The notes under the pieces were generated by a model that made no database searches, was not told the DNA's origin, and worked only from the letters and a program-made list of their open reading frames with translations. A program made the position numbers and the translations under genes. From Zygotorulaspora mrakii (Eukaryota; Ascomycota; Saccharomycetes; Saccharomycetales; Saccharomycetaceae), in assembly GCF_013402915.1 (NCBI RefSeq), contig NC_050721.1:806001-870000 (forward strand): DNA of 64,000 nucleotides. Direction: 5' to 3'. Below are positions 27,639-37,400 of this stretch, piece by piece; within the stretch, counting starts at the first letter, position 1; every line of letters begins with the position of its first letter.

Positions 27639-27869
27639 ATGACTAGAGATTATGTTGGTGAGTATGTTACTCGACAGCTAAAAAAAATTGTCAGGCCGAA
27701 TCAGGAGGGTGATCCAAACGAAGCAGAAACCATGTTACTCTCGTGTGGCTATCAGGAACTCCTTCGTAAAGTGCTTCTGGAGGCTGATTTGCAGGCCAAA
27801 AATGACGGATCGCGGAAAGTCATGGCATACCATATTGAAAATGCAATGGATGTAGTTTTGGAGGGATAA
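27639..27869 (+). CDS. WIP1: WIP1, CENP-W-like histone-fold inner kinetochore protein
   Basis: 76 residues from ATG at 27639 (MTRDYVGEYVTRQLKKIV). The frame is open up to 27591 but has no ATG there. The sequence 'LLSCGYQELLRKVLLEADLQAKNDGSRKVMAYHIENAMDVVLEG' has the short-helix/long-helix/short-helix pattern of a histone fold and aligns in character with CENP-W. Position and strand, between PHO92 (YDR374C) and BCS1 (YDR375C), are those of S. cerevisiae WIP1 (YDR374W-A, 89 residues). Wip1 pairs with Cnn1 (CENP-T) to recruit the Ndc80 complex. Because the S. cerevisiae protein is longer, a short upstream exon or an unusual start is possible. Confidence 0.72.
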   Translation: MTRDYVGEYVTRQLKKIVRPNQEGDPNEAETMLLSCGYQELLRKVLLEADLQAKNDGSRKVMAYHIENAMDVVLEG

Positions 27870-27905
27870 TCCTCACATTTATAGAACTTTACATATGTAC
27901 AAGAG

Positions 27906-29270
27906 TCAAAAGTTGTCTGGTGATTTGAGCATGGTATCAATCATTTGCAGAGCCATTTCAGGTTTATCCTTATTTATTACAAAGAGACCTTGTAACTGCG
28001 CGGTACTTACCGTGATTCCTCTCTTCGTTACAGCCTCGACGAATTTATTACAGAGAGATTCCTCTTCAGGGTAGAACTTGAGGAACATTTGTTCAATTTG
28101 ATAGGGAGTAGCATTGCCAATGAATACTTTATAGTCTACCCTACCTGGTCTCAAGATTGCAGGGTCGAGCTTTTCGGGGTGGTTCGTGGTCATAAAAGTT
28201 ATGGTTTCTTCTGATGATGTTACACCATCAAGCGCATTCAACAACCCACTAAATGTGACACTTGATTGAAATCCAGTTTCTCCGCTTTGGGCTCTCTTGT
28301 TGAATGCAGCATCAATATCCTCTAACAGTAATATACTTCTCTCTGGCATATTGTTCATTAGATGGTTAAGCCTATCATCAGTCAAATTTCCCTCCGATAA
28401 ATTTAGAATGCAGATGTTGTAGTCAAGTTCACCTGCTAAAGCTTGTATAAAACTAGTTTTTCCTGATCCTGGTGGGCCATATAGCAAGAAACCTCTTCTA
28501 TAAGGAATGCCTCTATCAGAGTACCATTTTCCATTTTTCATAAATTCGTGAACATCATTTAAAATATTATCCCTGATTCCTTGATCGAGTATAACCGATG
28601 GTAGCGCTCTTTTGGCTTTGGGTTGCCCAAATTTTCTCCATTCTGGTCCAAAAGACGTGTAAATGACTGTTTTACCTTCTGTGCTTTTCAATGCTATATC
28701 TTTGGCTTCATTTAAAATTTCATTGAACAAGTGCCTATCTCTATATAGCGTTGTCAAAGTTACAGTCTCGAATGGAGACCCATTAGTGAGATCTAACATT
28801 TTGGAGGAGCGCTCTCGTTTAATCATAAGGAAGGCACCTCTGTACCTTATCCAGTGGTTACCAGGCCCGGGAACAAGCGAAAATTTAGTTGTTACGGATC
28901 CATTGTCATGTTGTACATAATTGGTCCTCACTGAAAGGTGCTTAGACACCCTTTGAGGATATTTGGACATCCACTGCAAGAACCATGCATATGATTTATC
29001 CTTTGACTGTATTTCCAGATCAACGATCATTTGACGATATAGCAACCTGCTTGCTTTTATAAGTCCCGAACGAGCAATGGCCAACCCAGTACCCAGAACC
29101 ATTAAGCCACCGCCAGCAGCGAAATATGGATTGTTTTCCATCGCATTGCTGAACAGGCTAGAGAATTTATCTTTTAATGTGGCCTGTTGATCAAGTGCGT
29201 TTGAAACCTGTGCTGAGCCCTGTAGAGCACCATTATTCGCTGAATCACTTGAGATCACGCCTTCAGACAT
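27906..29270 (-). CDS. BCS1: BCS1, AAA translocase for the Rieske protein (mitochondrial inner membrane)
   Basis: 454 residues from ATG at 29270 (four upstream codons are open but begin with TTG). Single membrane segment near residues 43-65 ('[20 protein letters not shown]') followed by the internal targeting and Bcs1-specific domain, then the AAA module: Walker A '[14 protein letters not shown]' near residue 265, Walker B '[12 protein letters not shown]' near 320 and the Arg-containing '[13 protein letters not shown]'. Very close to S. cerevisiae Bcs1 (YDR375C, 456). It pulls the folded Rieske iron-sulphur protein from the matrix across the inner membrane for the last step of complex III assembly. 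Confidence 0.98.
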   Translation of the reverse strand: MSEGVISSDSANNGALQGSAQVSNALDQQATLKDKFSSLFSNAMENNPYFAAGGGLMVLGTGLAIARSGLIKASRLLYRQMIVDLEIQSKDKSYAWFLQWMSKYPQRVSKHLSVRTNYVQHDNGSVTTKFSLVPGPGNHWIRYRGAFLMIKRERSSKMLDLTNGSPFETVTLTTLYRDRHLFNEILNEAKDIALKSTEGKTVIYTSFGPEWRKFGQPKAKRALPSVILDQGIRDNILNDVHEFMKNGKWYSDRGIPYRRGFLLYGPPGSGKTSFIQALAGELDYNICILNLSEGNLTDDRLNHLMNNMPERSILLLEDIDAAFNKRAQSGETGFQSSVTFSGLLNALDGVTSSEETITFMTTNHPEKLDPAILRPGRVDYKVFIGNATPYQIEQMFLKFYPEEESLCNKFVEAVTKRGITVSTAQLQGLFVINKDKPEMALQMIDTMLKSPDNF

Positions 29271-29421
29271 CAATTTCAACAATTATTCCAAATTCACGCT
29301 CAGCAACGCTTCCCTTTTTATATATACCTAGATCAAACTATGCTATATTTATATTTTATTTCAAAAATCCATGTCCCATCTCTTCCGCTTTCAAATATCA
29401 AATTATTGATGAAAAGAAAAA

Positions 29422-30150
29422 TCAAAAATAATTTCTTTCCAAAAGCTCAGGATTGGTAACAACTTCTCTCCAGGGTGGATATTGCATTGGTATATTACTG
29501 GGGTGATAATATGGATACGAGTTTTCAATGACTTTCATCAACTCATTGAAGAAGATCTCGTAGCCTTCTCCAGAGAAATGCAATCCATCACGAAGCAAAC
29601 CTCTCCAATTTGCACCACCCTGCTTTACAAAAGCTTCGTTAAGATTCACGAATGGGACATTTTCCTCTAGGGCAACCATAGCAGCAGTATCTGAGTAAGC
29701 TTTGAAGCCCTCGGTATTGCGAATGTAATTATTCTCCACAGATGCAGGGCTGTGTTTTCCCCAATTCACTTCATCAGGTAAGGCAGGACCCACGACGATA
29801 GGTTTGATATCCTTTGCCTTCATCAAGGCAATTAGCTTTCTGATGTTCGATTCGTACTCCGGCAAGGAAATATGCTGAGGTCCCCTTGAGACAGCATCAT
29901 TTGACCCAAAGAATATGGTGCTCATGCGAATGTTGGGCTCGCTCTCAAGAATTCTTGGTAAAATATTTAATGCCCATCTCGTATTGTATCCGCCATAACC
30001 CCTTTGAACAATGTCGAGTTTTCTAGTGTAAATATCACACAATGCAGCACCAAGTGCGAAGTAATGCTTGTGATCATCTTCAAGCATATCAGTTTTAAAG
30101 GCATATTCAGTGATAGAATCGCCAAACAGTAAAAACTTGCCAGACCCCAT
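29422..30150 (-). CDS. IAH1: IAH1, SGNH-family acetate ester hydrolase
   Basis: 242 residues (S. cerevisiae Iah1, YOR126C, 238). GDSL/SGNH blocks are present: block I 'LLFGDSITEYAF' (residues 7-18) with the nucleophile Ser, block II Gly in 'RGYGGYNTRW', block III 'IFFGSNDAVSRG' with the Asn, and block V 'RDGLHFSGEGYEIF' with Asp and His. The enzyme hydrolyses isoamyl acetate and related esters in the cytosol. It lies between BCS1 (YDR375C) and ARH1 (YDR376W), the place expected for a YOR126C orthologue in a non-duplicated genome. Divergent from ARH1. Confidence 0.97.
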   Translation of the reverse strand: MGSGKFLLFGDSITEYAFKTDMLEDDHKHYFALGAALCDIYTRKLDIVQRGYGGYNTRWALNILPRILESEPNIRMSTIFFGSNDAVSRGPQHISLPEYESNIRKLIALMKAKDIKPIVVGPALPDEVNWGKHSPASVENNYIRNTEGFKAYSDTAAMVALEENVPFVNLNEAFVKQGGANWRGLLRDGLHFSGEGYEIFFNELMKVIENSYPYYHPSNIPMQYPPWREVVTNPELLERNYF

Positions 30151-30498
30151 CTTAATCTATCAATTGCTATATACTCACATATGTCATATGAAACTACGTT
30201 AGATTTGTATCTAATAAGTTAGAGTAAGTTAAGGGTATTAGTCTTCAAAATATCACGTGAACCCGCTCTCGTGCTGATTTGATTATTTAGAAACATAACA
30301 TTGAGCATACGTGCCTTCTCAATCTACATCAGTTGCAGTCTTCGATCTGATTGGCTTAGTAGGTTTAGGCTATCTGCCCAAATTCAATTTCTTGCAAGTA
30401 TTCCAACCAGTCGTGCGTGGCATTTGCTCGATTGAGATAGGGAAACCTTCATCGAATTGTAATAGCACAATTGTATCCGCAGGACGCAAACTCTTCCG
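30151..30498. promoter_or_regulatory. Divergent IAH1/ARH1 promoter with a CACGTG element
   Basis: 348 bp shared promoter. A palindromic CACGTG at 30254-30259, in context ATCACGTGA, is a good Cbf1-type E-box about 240 bp upstream of ARH1 and 105 bp upstream of IAH1. The downstream sequence fits a CDEI-like element, but no CDEIII-like sequence follows, so this is not a centromere. Confidence 0.6.
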
Positions 30499-32001
30499 AT
30501 GGAATTACATAGTCTCTCGAAGGTATTTGTGAGATCAGTATCCGATAATGTTGCTCGAAGAAGAGTTTCCGTTATTGGATCAGGACCATCTGGCTTTTAT
30601 ACAGCTTATCACCTACTGAGCAAGTCCACAGTTCCCTTGCATGTTACCATATGGGAGAAACTACTGGTACCGTTTGGCCTTAGTCGTTATGGTGTTGCTC
30701 CGGATCATCCAGAAGTCAAGAACTGTGAAGATACATTCTCAAAATGTGCTAACACATTCTCTGGATCTGATCATAAGCATAAGTTTGAATTTGTCGGAGG
30801 TGTTGAGATTGGAAAGCAAATAAAGCTATCTGAACTTTTAGCACAGGAAGATGCTGTGATATTAAGTTATGGCTGTTCTGGAGACAGGAAGCTAGGAATT
30901 GATGGTGAATCAACTGCAAAGGGTGTCTTCAGTAGTCGCACGTTTGTAAACTGGTACAATGGCCATCCGTATTTTGCTCATGATCCATATCTAACCGAAT
31001 TTGACTGGACGAAAGTGCGAAATGTTGGAATTATTGGCAATGGTAATGTCGCGTTGGATTTAACACGACTTTTAGTCAGTAACAAAATAGGAAGCATCTG
31101 GAATCCCACAGACATATCTCTAATTGCATTGAACTGTTTGAGAAGTGCGCCAATAAAAAATGTTAAAATAATAGCAAGAAGAGATTTTGTACACTCAAAG
31201 TTTACTAACAAGGAGTTACGAGAGTTATGGGAATTGGAGAGATATGGAATACGAGGTAAAATTGATCCAGAGTTTTTTAACGAGACTATGTGCGATACAA
31301 GCAAGATCAACGATCGTGTATTCAAAAGACGAGTTGAAATGTGTGCGGAATACTTGAAACCATTTGATAAGAGAACCAAAAAAAACTACAAGAAATATGT
31401 GCCGCCAGCGATAGATGAATCAGAAGTGATAACCTGGGAACTGGATTATTTGAAAAGCCCTTTGAAGGTGAATGTCGATGAACATGGAAAAATCGAATCC
31501 CTTAACCTGTGCAAGAACAAAACAACTAAAGACAGTAAACTTGTGAAGACACAAGATGAAGTAACTTATGAAATGGATCTCCTCATAACCTCACTTGGAT
31601 ACGAGGGCAAGCCACTGGAAGAGTTCAAAGATCTAGGCATAAAATTTGACGGAGATCATATGGCAAACATCAATGGTCGTGTTCAGGACATACACGGCGT
31701 AATCTTTCCCAAGCTCTATGCATCTGGCTGGATCAGGCGAGGCAGTCAAGGTGTGATTGCATCAACAATGCAAGGAGCGTTTGATGTTGCCGACATTGTG
31801 ATGCAAGATATATCCCATGAAACTAAAACAACTGAGACTACCCGCGAAATAGATTTAAGTGGAATCAAGCACACTACGTGGTCCGACTGGCAAAAGATCA
31901 ATAAGAGTGAGCTCGAAGCGGGAGTGAGACAAAGCAAGACAAGGGTCAAGTACCTCGATGATGCTGAAATCTTGCAATTCTTGGCTTCAAACAAGTCTTA
32001 G
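30499..32001 (+). CDS. ARH1: ARH1, mitochondrial adrenodoxin (ferredoxin) reductase
   Basis: 500 residues (S. cerevisiae Arh1, YDR376W, 493). A short basic leader precedes the FAD-binding Rossmann motif 'VSVIGSGPSGFYTAYHL' at residues 24-40. The NADPH-binding segment 'NVGIIGNGNVALDLTRLL' is near residue 175, and the C-terminal 'GWIRRGSQGVIASTMQGA' near 415 is the conserved FAD-closing motif. Arh1 transfers electrons from NADPH to ferredoxin Yah1 for iron-sulphur cluster assembly, haem A and coenzyme Q synthesis in the matrix. ARH1 and ATP17 are tandem, as in S. cerevisiae. Confidence 0.98.
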   Translation: MELHSLSKVFVRSVSDNVARRRVSVIGSGPSGFYTAYHLLSKSTVPLHVTIWEKLLVPFGLSRYGVAPDHPEVKNCEDTFSKCANTFSGSDHKHKFEFVGGVEIGKQIKLSELLAQEDAVILSYGCSGDRKLGIDGESTAKGVFSSRTFVNWYNGHPYFAHDPYLTEFDWTKVRNVGIIGNGNVALDLTRLLVSNKIGSIWNPTDISLIALNCLRSAPIKNVKIIARRDFVHSKFTNKELRELWELERYGIRGKIDPEFFNETMCDTSKINDRVFKRRVEMCAEYLKPFDKRTKKNYKKYVPPAIDESEVITWELDYLKSPLKVNVDEHGKIESLNLCKNKTTKDSKLVKTQDEVTYEMDLLITSLGYEGKPLEEFKDLGIKFDGDHMANINGRVQDIHGVIFPKLYASGWIRRGSQGVIASTMQGAFDVADIVMQDISHETKTTETTREIDLSGIKHTTWSDWQKINKSELEAGVRQSKTRVKYLDDAEILQFLASNKS

Positions 32002-32277
32002 AGGTGCACAGCGATGCTGTTACCGACTTAGAGCCTGTCGTCTTAGAGCCTTGAATAAAGCTATTTGTGTATATAATTCACATATTCGACCAATCATGTT
32101 ATTGAATTACAAATATCAGTTTATACGAGTAGGAAATCCATTGGAAAATGACCGAACCCGTGAATCTTGAAAGAAAGTCTGGGAACTGAAGAGATGAATA
32201 ACTAGCATTGAGATTGATAGGGATAGGGTGCTTGTTACGATCGAAAGATTATTACGAATATATAGTGCCACAGAAAA

Positions 32278-32583
32278 ATGCTTGTTAAACGCGCGTTATC
32301 CACTTTGATCCCCCCAAAGGTTGCTTCCACTAAGAATATTGGTTCAGCCCCAAACGCCAAGCGTATTGCTAATGTCGTTCAATTTTACAAGTCTCTACCA
32401 CAAGGGCCAGCTGCGCAGATAAAGCCATCTGGCGTGATTGGCAGATATAAGGCTAAATACTTTGATGGTAACAATGCCTCCGGTAAACCATTGTGGCATT
32501 TGGCCGTTAGCATTTTGTTAATGGGTTACTCCTTGGAATACTACTTCCATCTAAGACACCATAAGGATGGCGCTGCGCACTGA
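32278..32583 (+). CDS. ATP17: ATP17, subunit f of mitochondrial F1Fo ATP synthase
   Basis: 101 residues, the same as S. cerevisiae Atp17 (YDR377W). A basic presequence-like start ('MLVKRALSTLIPPKVAST') is followed by the conserved 'ANVVQFYKSLPQGPA' and one membrane segment at residues ~78-95 ('WHLAVSILLMGYSLEYYF'), ending in a His/Lys-rich tail. It is a peripheral-stalk/membrane subunit of the Fo part. Confidence 0.97.
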   Translation: MLVKRALSTLIPPKVASTKNIGSAPNAKRIANVVQFYKSLPQGPAAQIKPSGVIGRYKAKYFDGNNASGKPLWHLAVSILLMGYSLEYYFHLRHHKDGAAH

Positions 32584-32759
32584 AGACCTCTCATGACTCC
32601 ACTACGCTTTACATTTACTCGATTTAAGCAATGTAATTAATCTAGAGAATTATATACATATAAATATATTCACAACAAAAACTGAAAGGAAATTAGTATT
32701 AAGAAGACCAAAAGACAAGAGAGTGAGCAATATTCAACACATTTTCCGACTAATTACGC

Positions 32760-33023
32760 CTATACTTCGCTAATATACATAACCTGCGTACCTCTTAGGA
32801 AAACGTCAGAATCATAATTCTTCAGAAGTCCATTAGTTCCACTTTCGTAGTGCTCTGTGGCACTCGAAAGCGCCACGTTCATAAATCCGTCAATTGACTC
32901 CAATCTTCCTCTATACAGCATTCCAGAGTATAACTTGACATTTACCGGTCTGCCGATGATGTCTGACAAAAACTGGGAGGATACGCTTGTTGACCCTTCC
33001 GCACTGGCTGGACCTACTGCCAT
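32760..33023 (-). CDS. LSM6: LSM6, Sm-like protein of the Lsm1-7 and Lsm2-8 rings
   Basis: 87 residues (S. cerevisiae Lsm6, YDR378C, 86). Sm1 motif 'SDIIGRPVNVKLYSGMLYRGRLESIDGFMNV' starts at residue 19 and Sm2 'FLRGTQVMYISE' is at the C-terminus with the Arg-Gly of the RNA-binding loop. It takes part in mRNA decapping (Lsm1-7) and U6 snRNA stability (Lsm2-8). Convergent with ATP17, as in S. cerevisiae. Confidence 0.98.
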   Translation of the reverse strand: MAVGPASAEGSTSVSSQFLSDIIGRPVNVKLYSGMLYRGRLESIDGFMNVALSSATEHYESGTNGLLKNYDSDVFLRGTQVMYISEV

Positions 33024-33157
33024 TTTATCTTGTAATGTAGGAAACCGCTGCTGTCCTTAAATACTTCTAGCAAGTCTCCTTGACTTATAAAACTTGAGTA
33101 TTCCCTTCATCGGTTGACATACACTTCAGAAGCTTTACTGCCTATTTTCGTTAATTT

Positions 33158-33466
33158 TCAATTAGGAATTACCCGAAGATATCCATAGTAAGATTTTATG
33201 AAGAAGAAGGAACATAGAAAGCATACGTTCCGATGGCTTCTGGCCCGTGACTTCTTGGACAGCTTTTTCGAGAGGCTCTTTTCATCTTGGTTTCCTCGAA
33301 TGGAGCTCAATGTCCTGCCACTGTACCTTGTCTGTGCGGTTTCGCAACATTGCAGATCATGACGTCGCATGCCAACGGAACACTCCATATCGGTCAGTCG
33401 AACAACACTCTCACTAATTGATTCATTCGTCATCGAATGCGAAAACCCATCATCAAAAGTTTTCAT
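33158..33466 (-). CDS. Hypothetical ORF upstream of LSM6, possible orphan gene
   Basis: 102 residues from a true ATG at 33466. The sequence is Ser-rich and Arg/Lys-rich ('SLSKKLSKKSRARSHR' near residue 65) and ends in an aromatic hydrophobic stretch ('CFLCSFFFIKSYYGYLRV'). I recognise no domain and know of no S. cerevisiae gene between LSM6 and RGA1/2. Frames of this length are uncommon but not rare by chance in a 1.4 kb gap. It lies directly behind the LSM6 promoter on the same strand (135 bp from its start), so transcription into LSM6 would be expected if it were expressed. Confidence 0.3.
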   Translation of the reverse strand: MKTFDDGFSHSMTNESISESVVRLTDMECSVGMRRHDLQCCETAQTRYSGRTLSSIRGNQDEKSLSKKLSKKSRARSHRNVCFLCSFFFIKSYYGYLRVIPN

Positions 33467-34408
33467 ATGTGCCTAACTCACATACTTGGCGCCTCATCTT
33501 GCACTAGAAGAACTGCACGTAGGTTCCCCCACAGGAAACGTAGGAAATAATCCAATGCTGCTCAGTCACAATTTTGCCTCATGGATCACCTTGTCTCGAT
33601 ATCTCGATCCTTGATGCTATGCTTTATATATTTCAGAGAAGGGAGAGATTCATTACGGCCCAAGCTACGGCTCAAAATACGCATGGTTAAACGACGTATA
33701 CCCAAATCTTTTCAGAGGGTTACACATACAACGCATGCTCCAGGTATCCCAGAATAAGAGAGTACTGTCTTTTCAAGAATGAAAATATTTCGACGTTACG
33801 TACATGTGGGTCAAATCCCACTCTTGACGTTCCATCGCAAATGGTCCATGGTCGGCAGTCAATTGAACCTGCCTCAAGCTGCTATCATTACTACCATGAC
33901 TGTCTCATAGACTTAAATGACATAACAAATAAAAATAATCTCATAAGAGACACATCTCATAACACAGGGTATTTCTTGTATATATAGGGACATAATCATA
34001 TACATAAATATAGATATATGTATATATATCTATATTTATATATTTTTTATAGTTAAACGGGTAACTGCAGCATTCGCCAAAGATGAATCTCTACGCGTCA
34101 TTCTGGGATGTCTGAGTCTCAAGAATGGAACAATTGGTTAAGCATGCGGATGGAAAGATATCCATATCGAGAGGAGGTCTTACCAGTTTCATAATTCAAA
34201 GCATAATTTATTTGATCTGCTGCTAGTTTATTTCGATCTACTCATATTTTTGTGGTTTGATCCAGTCATTCGTTAGTCCAAGTTGATTTATCGCATAGGT
34301 GCAACACCTGTACCGAAAGGCATTTTATCGATCGCACAGAATCTATTGAATTCTAGCAATCAAGGTTTGTAACTCTGGCGTAGGTGGATTCGCGAAGTTT
34401 TATTGAAG
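33467..34408. other. RGA1/2 upstream region
   Basis: About 0.94 kb without a credible ORF. It contains an AT-rich alternating tract around 33975-34055 with a perfect inverted repeat (separate entry). No tRNA B box, LTR or centromere-like CDEIII sequence was found. Confidence 0.5.
34005..34038. repeat. Perfect 15-bp AT-rich inverted repeat
   Basis: TAAATATAGATATAT at 34005-34019 is followed after four bases by its exact reverse complement ATATATCTATATTTA at 34024-34038. It could form a cruciform or transcript hairpin. It is about 370 bp before the RGA1/2 start. Much of it is alternating TA, but the internal G/C pair is matched. Confidence 0.85.
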
Positions 34409-37400
34409 ATGTCTTGTGCTGCGCACATGGAGCAACCTATGGTTGCGAGTGATAGTATTGGAGGACACACGTTTCCAAGCTGTGTAAGATGTAAAGAGTC
34501 TATCACCTCGGGTCACGCATATGAATTGGGCGATGATCGATGGCATACGCATTGCTTCTCGTGCTACCGATGCGACAAACCTTTGAGTTGTGATAGCGAC
34601 TTTCTCGTGTTGGGGACAGGTACATTGATTTGCTTTGATTGTTCAGACTCGTGCAAAAGTTGTGGGAAAAAAATTGGCGATTTAGCAATCATCCTGTCGT
34701 CATCGAACGAATCTTACTGCTCGGATTGTTTCAAGTGTTGTAAATGTGGTGACCAGATTAAAGATTTGAGATATGCTAAGACCAAAAGAGGGTTATTTTG
34801 TATACATTGTCATGAAAAATTGTTGGCAAAGAGGAAGCGTTATGAGGAGAAAAAAAGGAGACTGAAGAAAACTTTACCAGAGATACCGCCAGCGACTTTA
34901 GACGAGGAATCTAAAACTCCAAAAGATTTATCACAGCCTATAGTCATACCAGAAAAATCTAATCGAAGGCCATTGTCACCGAAAAGAGATCATCAAACGG
35001 GACAGACCTCGCAATCGTCTCATGATACGCATATGAGAACTAATAGTGAAAGCGTTATTTCTCAATATCTGGCTAATGATAGTGACGAGATTGAGGAAGA
35101 TTCTGAGACTTCGGGCAATGGGGATGCTGATTATAAAAACGATGAAGCAACATCCACCAATGGAGTAAAACACGAGAGAAATGTGTCGATTGATGATATT
35201 CTAAACTCAACATTGGAGAATGATGGCGGTAATGGTACTGAAAGTATTAACAGCGTACAGCTTTCTGTGAAAAAGGTCGAGAATGCGAGAACCTTACTAA
35301 ACAAAACACCATTAAGGAACGGTCACCGTCGCGATGGTTCATTTTCAAGATCACCGTTGGGTAATAGAAAGGGAATGGTTATGGAGGATGATGACAGTGA
35401 GTGTGATTCACGTAATCCCTTAGAACATTTATCTGAAACATCAATTGATGAAGTACGAAATACGCTAACAACGGCAATAAATACGCCAACAGCAATTCAG
35501 GTAGTTAGTCCCGAGAGGAAAGCACAGGAAGTATTCAGTGGGTTGGACCAAAATAATTCCAAGAAATCAAATGGGTCTACTGAAACAAATTCGCAAGAAC
35601 CAATAAACGAGATATATGAGGAGGAAGTATCAAGTCAAGAAGATCATCTTCGTGCGGCTCAAAATATGCAGGAGAAAAGACAAGGACTTGCTTTGAATAT
35701 TTCTTCCAATATTATACAGTCCCTTAGTTCTGCTAGGGAAGAGGACACCTTGACCTTGGGCATAGATTCAAATACGCTCCGAACAATCACGAGTCCCTCG
35801 ACATCACATCGTCAACCAAATTCTTCACCTGAAATAGCGCTGAAAAATGGGGTCGACGTTCCCACTGGAAGCACACATTCGAAATCTTCCTCGGAAATGA
35901 GCGGCAATGCGTACATTCAAAGCACTAACAGTACTGTTAGTACTGGTAGCAGATCTATTGGAAGATCTCTATCCATGAAGTCGAAGAATTTGGTCAACAA
36001 TTTGAAATCCAAAACTTCAGGAATACTAGATCCTAAGTCAGCATCTTCTTCCTATGGACGTTCAAATGGCCGCAATTCACCAATTTCAACACCTCCTTCC
36101 TCGGCTTCTTTCTCTCCAAAAATGGATTCTTTTGATACACACTCCGGTTGGGGTGTTCCCTCAATCCACGAACGAGATTCCCGTAGAGGGTCTCCTTCAC
36201 TGTCTACCAGAAGGTTTAATTCCGGAGCCAGAAGTGATGGTACAACCCAGTTCGACAAAAAAATAATTAGCTCCAGCTCAAATATGGACGCTGTTAGTCA
36301 TCAAAGATCACGAAGTAATGTCAGCGTTAACAGCGGTGTTAATATTTCGATGTATAGGACGCCGCCATTGGAAAGTACGCCCGCGTTTAGTAGAGGTTCT
36401 CTTTCTGAAGCTGGCTCTCATTTGAGAAACACAAGTTGGCAAGCAAACAACTTACCTGTGAGCAAAGAAGAAAATGATGAATCTGTGAATATCGATAGTG
36501 AAAATGAAAACTTCATGAAGAAAGAACTAGCGGAGACAGAATTATACTTGAGGAAGCTAAAGCTAGAATTGGGAGAACTGGAGTCAAAAAAATCACACCT
36601 GAAGAGTGAAGTCGATTCTCTACAGATGAACAAAGACTCTCTTACTCGGGAAATTGGTCTTCTCAGAAGTCAAAAAGAGAACTTTACATCTTCAGAATCA
36701 TTGGAGCAAATATCTCACATTCCAGAGGTTTTGGAGTCCCAAAAGATGCAGGTATCGAATTCTGATAGCACATCACCTGCAAAGCAGTTAAGCACCGCAA
36801 GTGTTGCTAGACCTGCAGCCAAACCTCGTTTCTGGAAGATTTTTTCAGGTGGAAAACAGCTGACAGGACCTGCTTCTCAAGGTCAACAACACCATTCTCA
36901 GTCATCAAATACACAATCCACTAATGGTGGTTACAACACTTCATTATCTTCAAGCTCCAGTAATCCTACATCTGGTAAACGTATAGATATTTCGGCGCCA
37001 GTATTACAAAACCCTAATGAGTTTAGTGATATGAAGTTGCTACCAATAGTAAACAAGTCGTTTTCATCAACTAGCTCACAGGCATCGCCTTCAAAGCAAG
37101 ATGGTACCTCACTATATGGATCTCAACTAGTAGCTAGGTGTTCCTACGAGCAAACTTTGGTTCCAAAATTATTGCTTGAATGTGTTGATCAAATAGAGAG
37201 CGACGAGGAATTGATGAGAACCGAAGGCATTTATAGAAAATCTGGTTCACAGCTACTTATTGATCAAATCGAGAGGGAGTTTATCGCTTGTGACGCCAAT
37301 ATCTCACCTGAGCTTGGGAATCTTTTGAAGGAGGATGTCCATGCTGTGGCAAGCGTTCTCAAAAGATATTTGAGAAAGCTACCAAACCCTGTTTTGTCCT

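Noticed and set aside
29347..29357. ATTTATATTTT, exact match to the S. cerevisiae replication-origin core, in the BCS1 promoter
   Set aside because: The same 11-mer also occurs inside the RIO1 coding region (about 4532), so a match alone means little, and origin sequence rules differ between yeasts.
30254..30259. CACGTG as a possible centromere CDEI
   Set aside because: No AT-rich CDEII-like stretch followed by a CDEIII-like TTCCGAA core is present nearby; a Cbf1-type promoter site is simpler.
34121..34200. tRNA-like GGTTAAGCATGCGGATGG segment
   Set aside because: No B box or matching acceptor stem; only a chance resemblance to a D arm.
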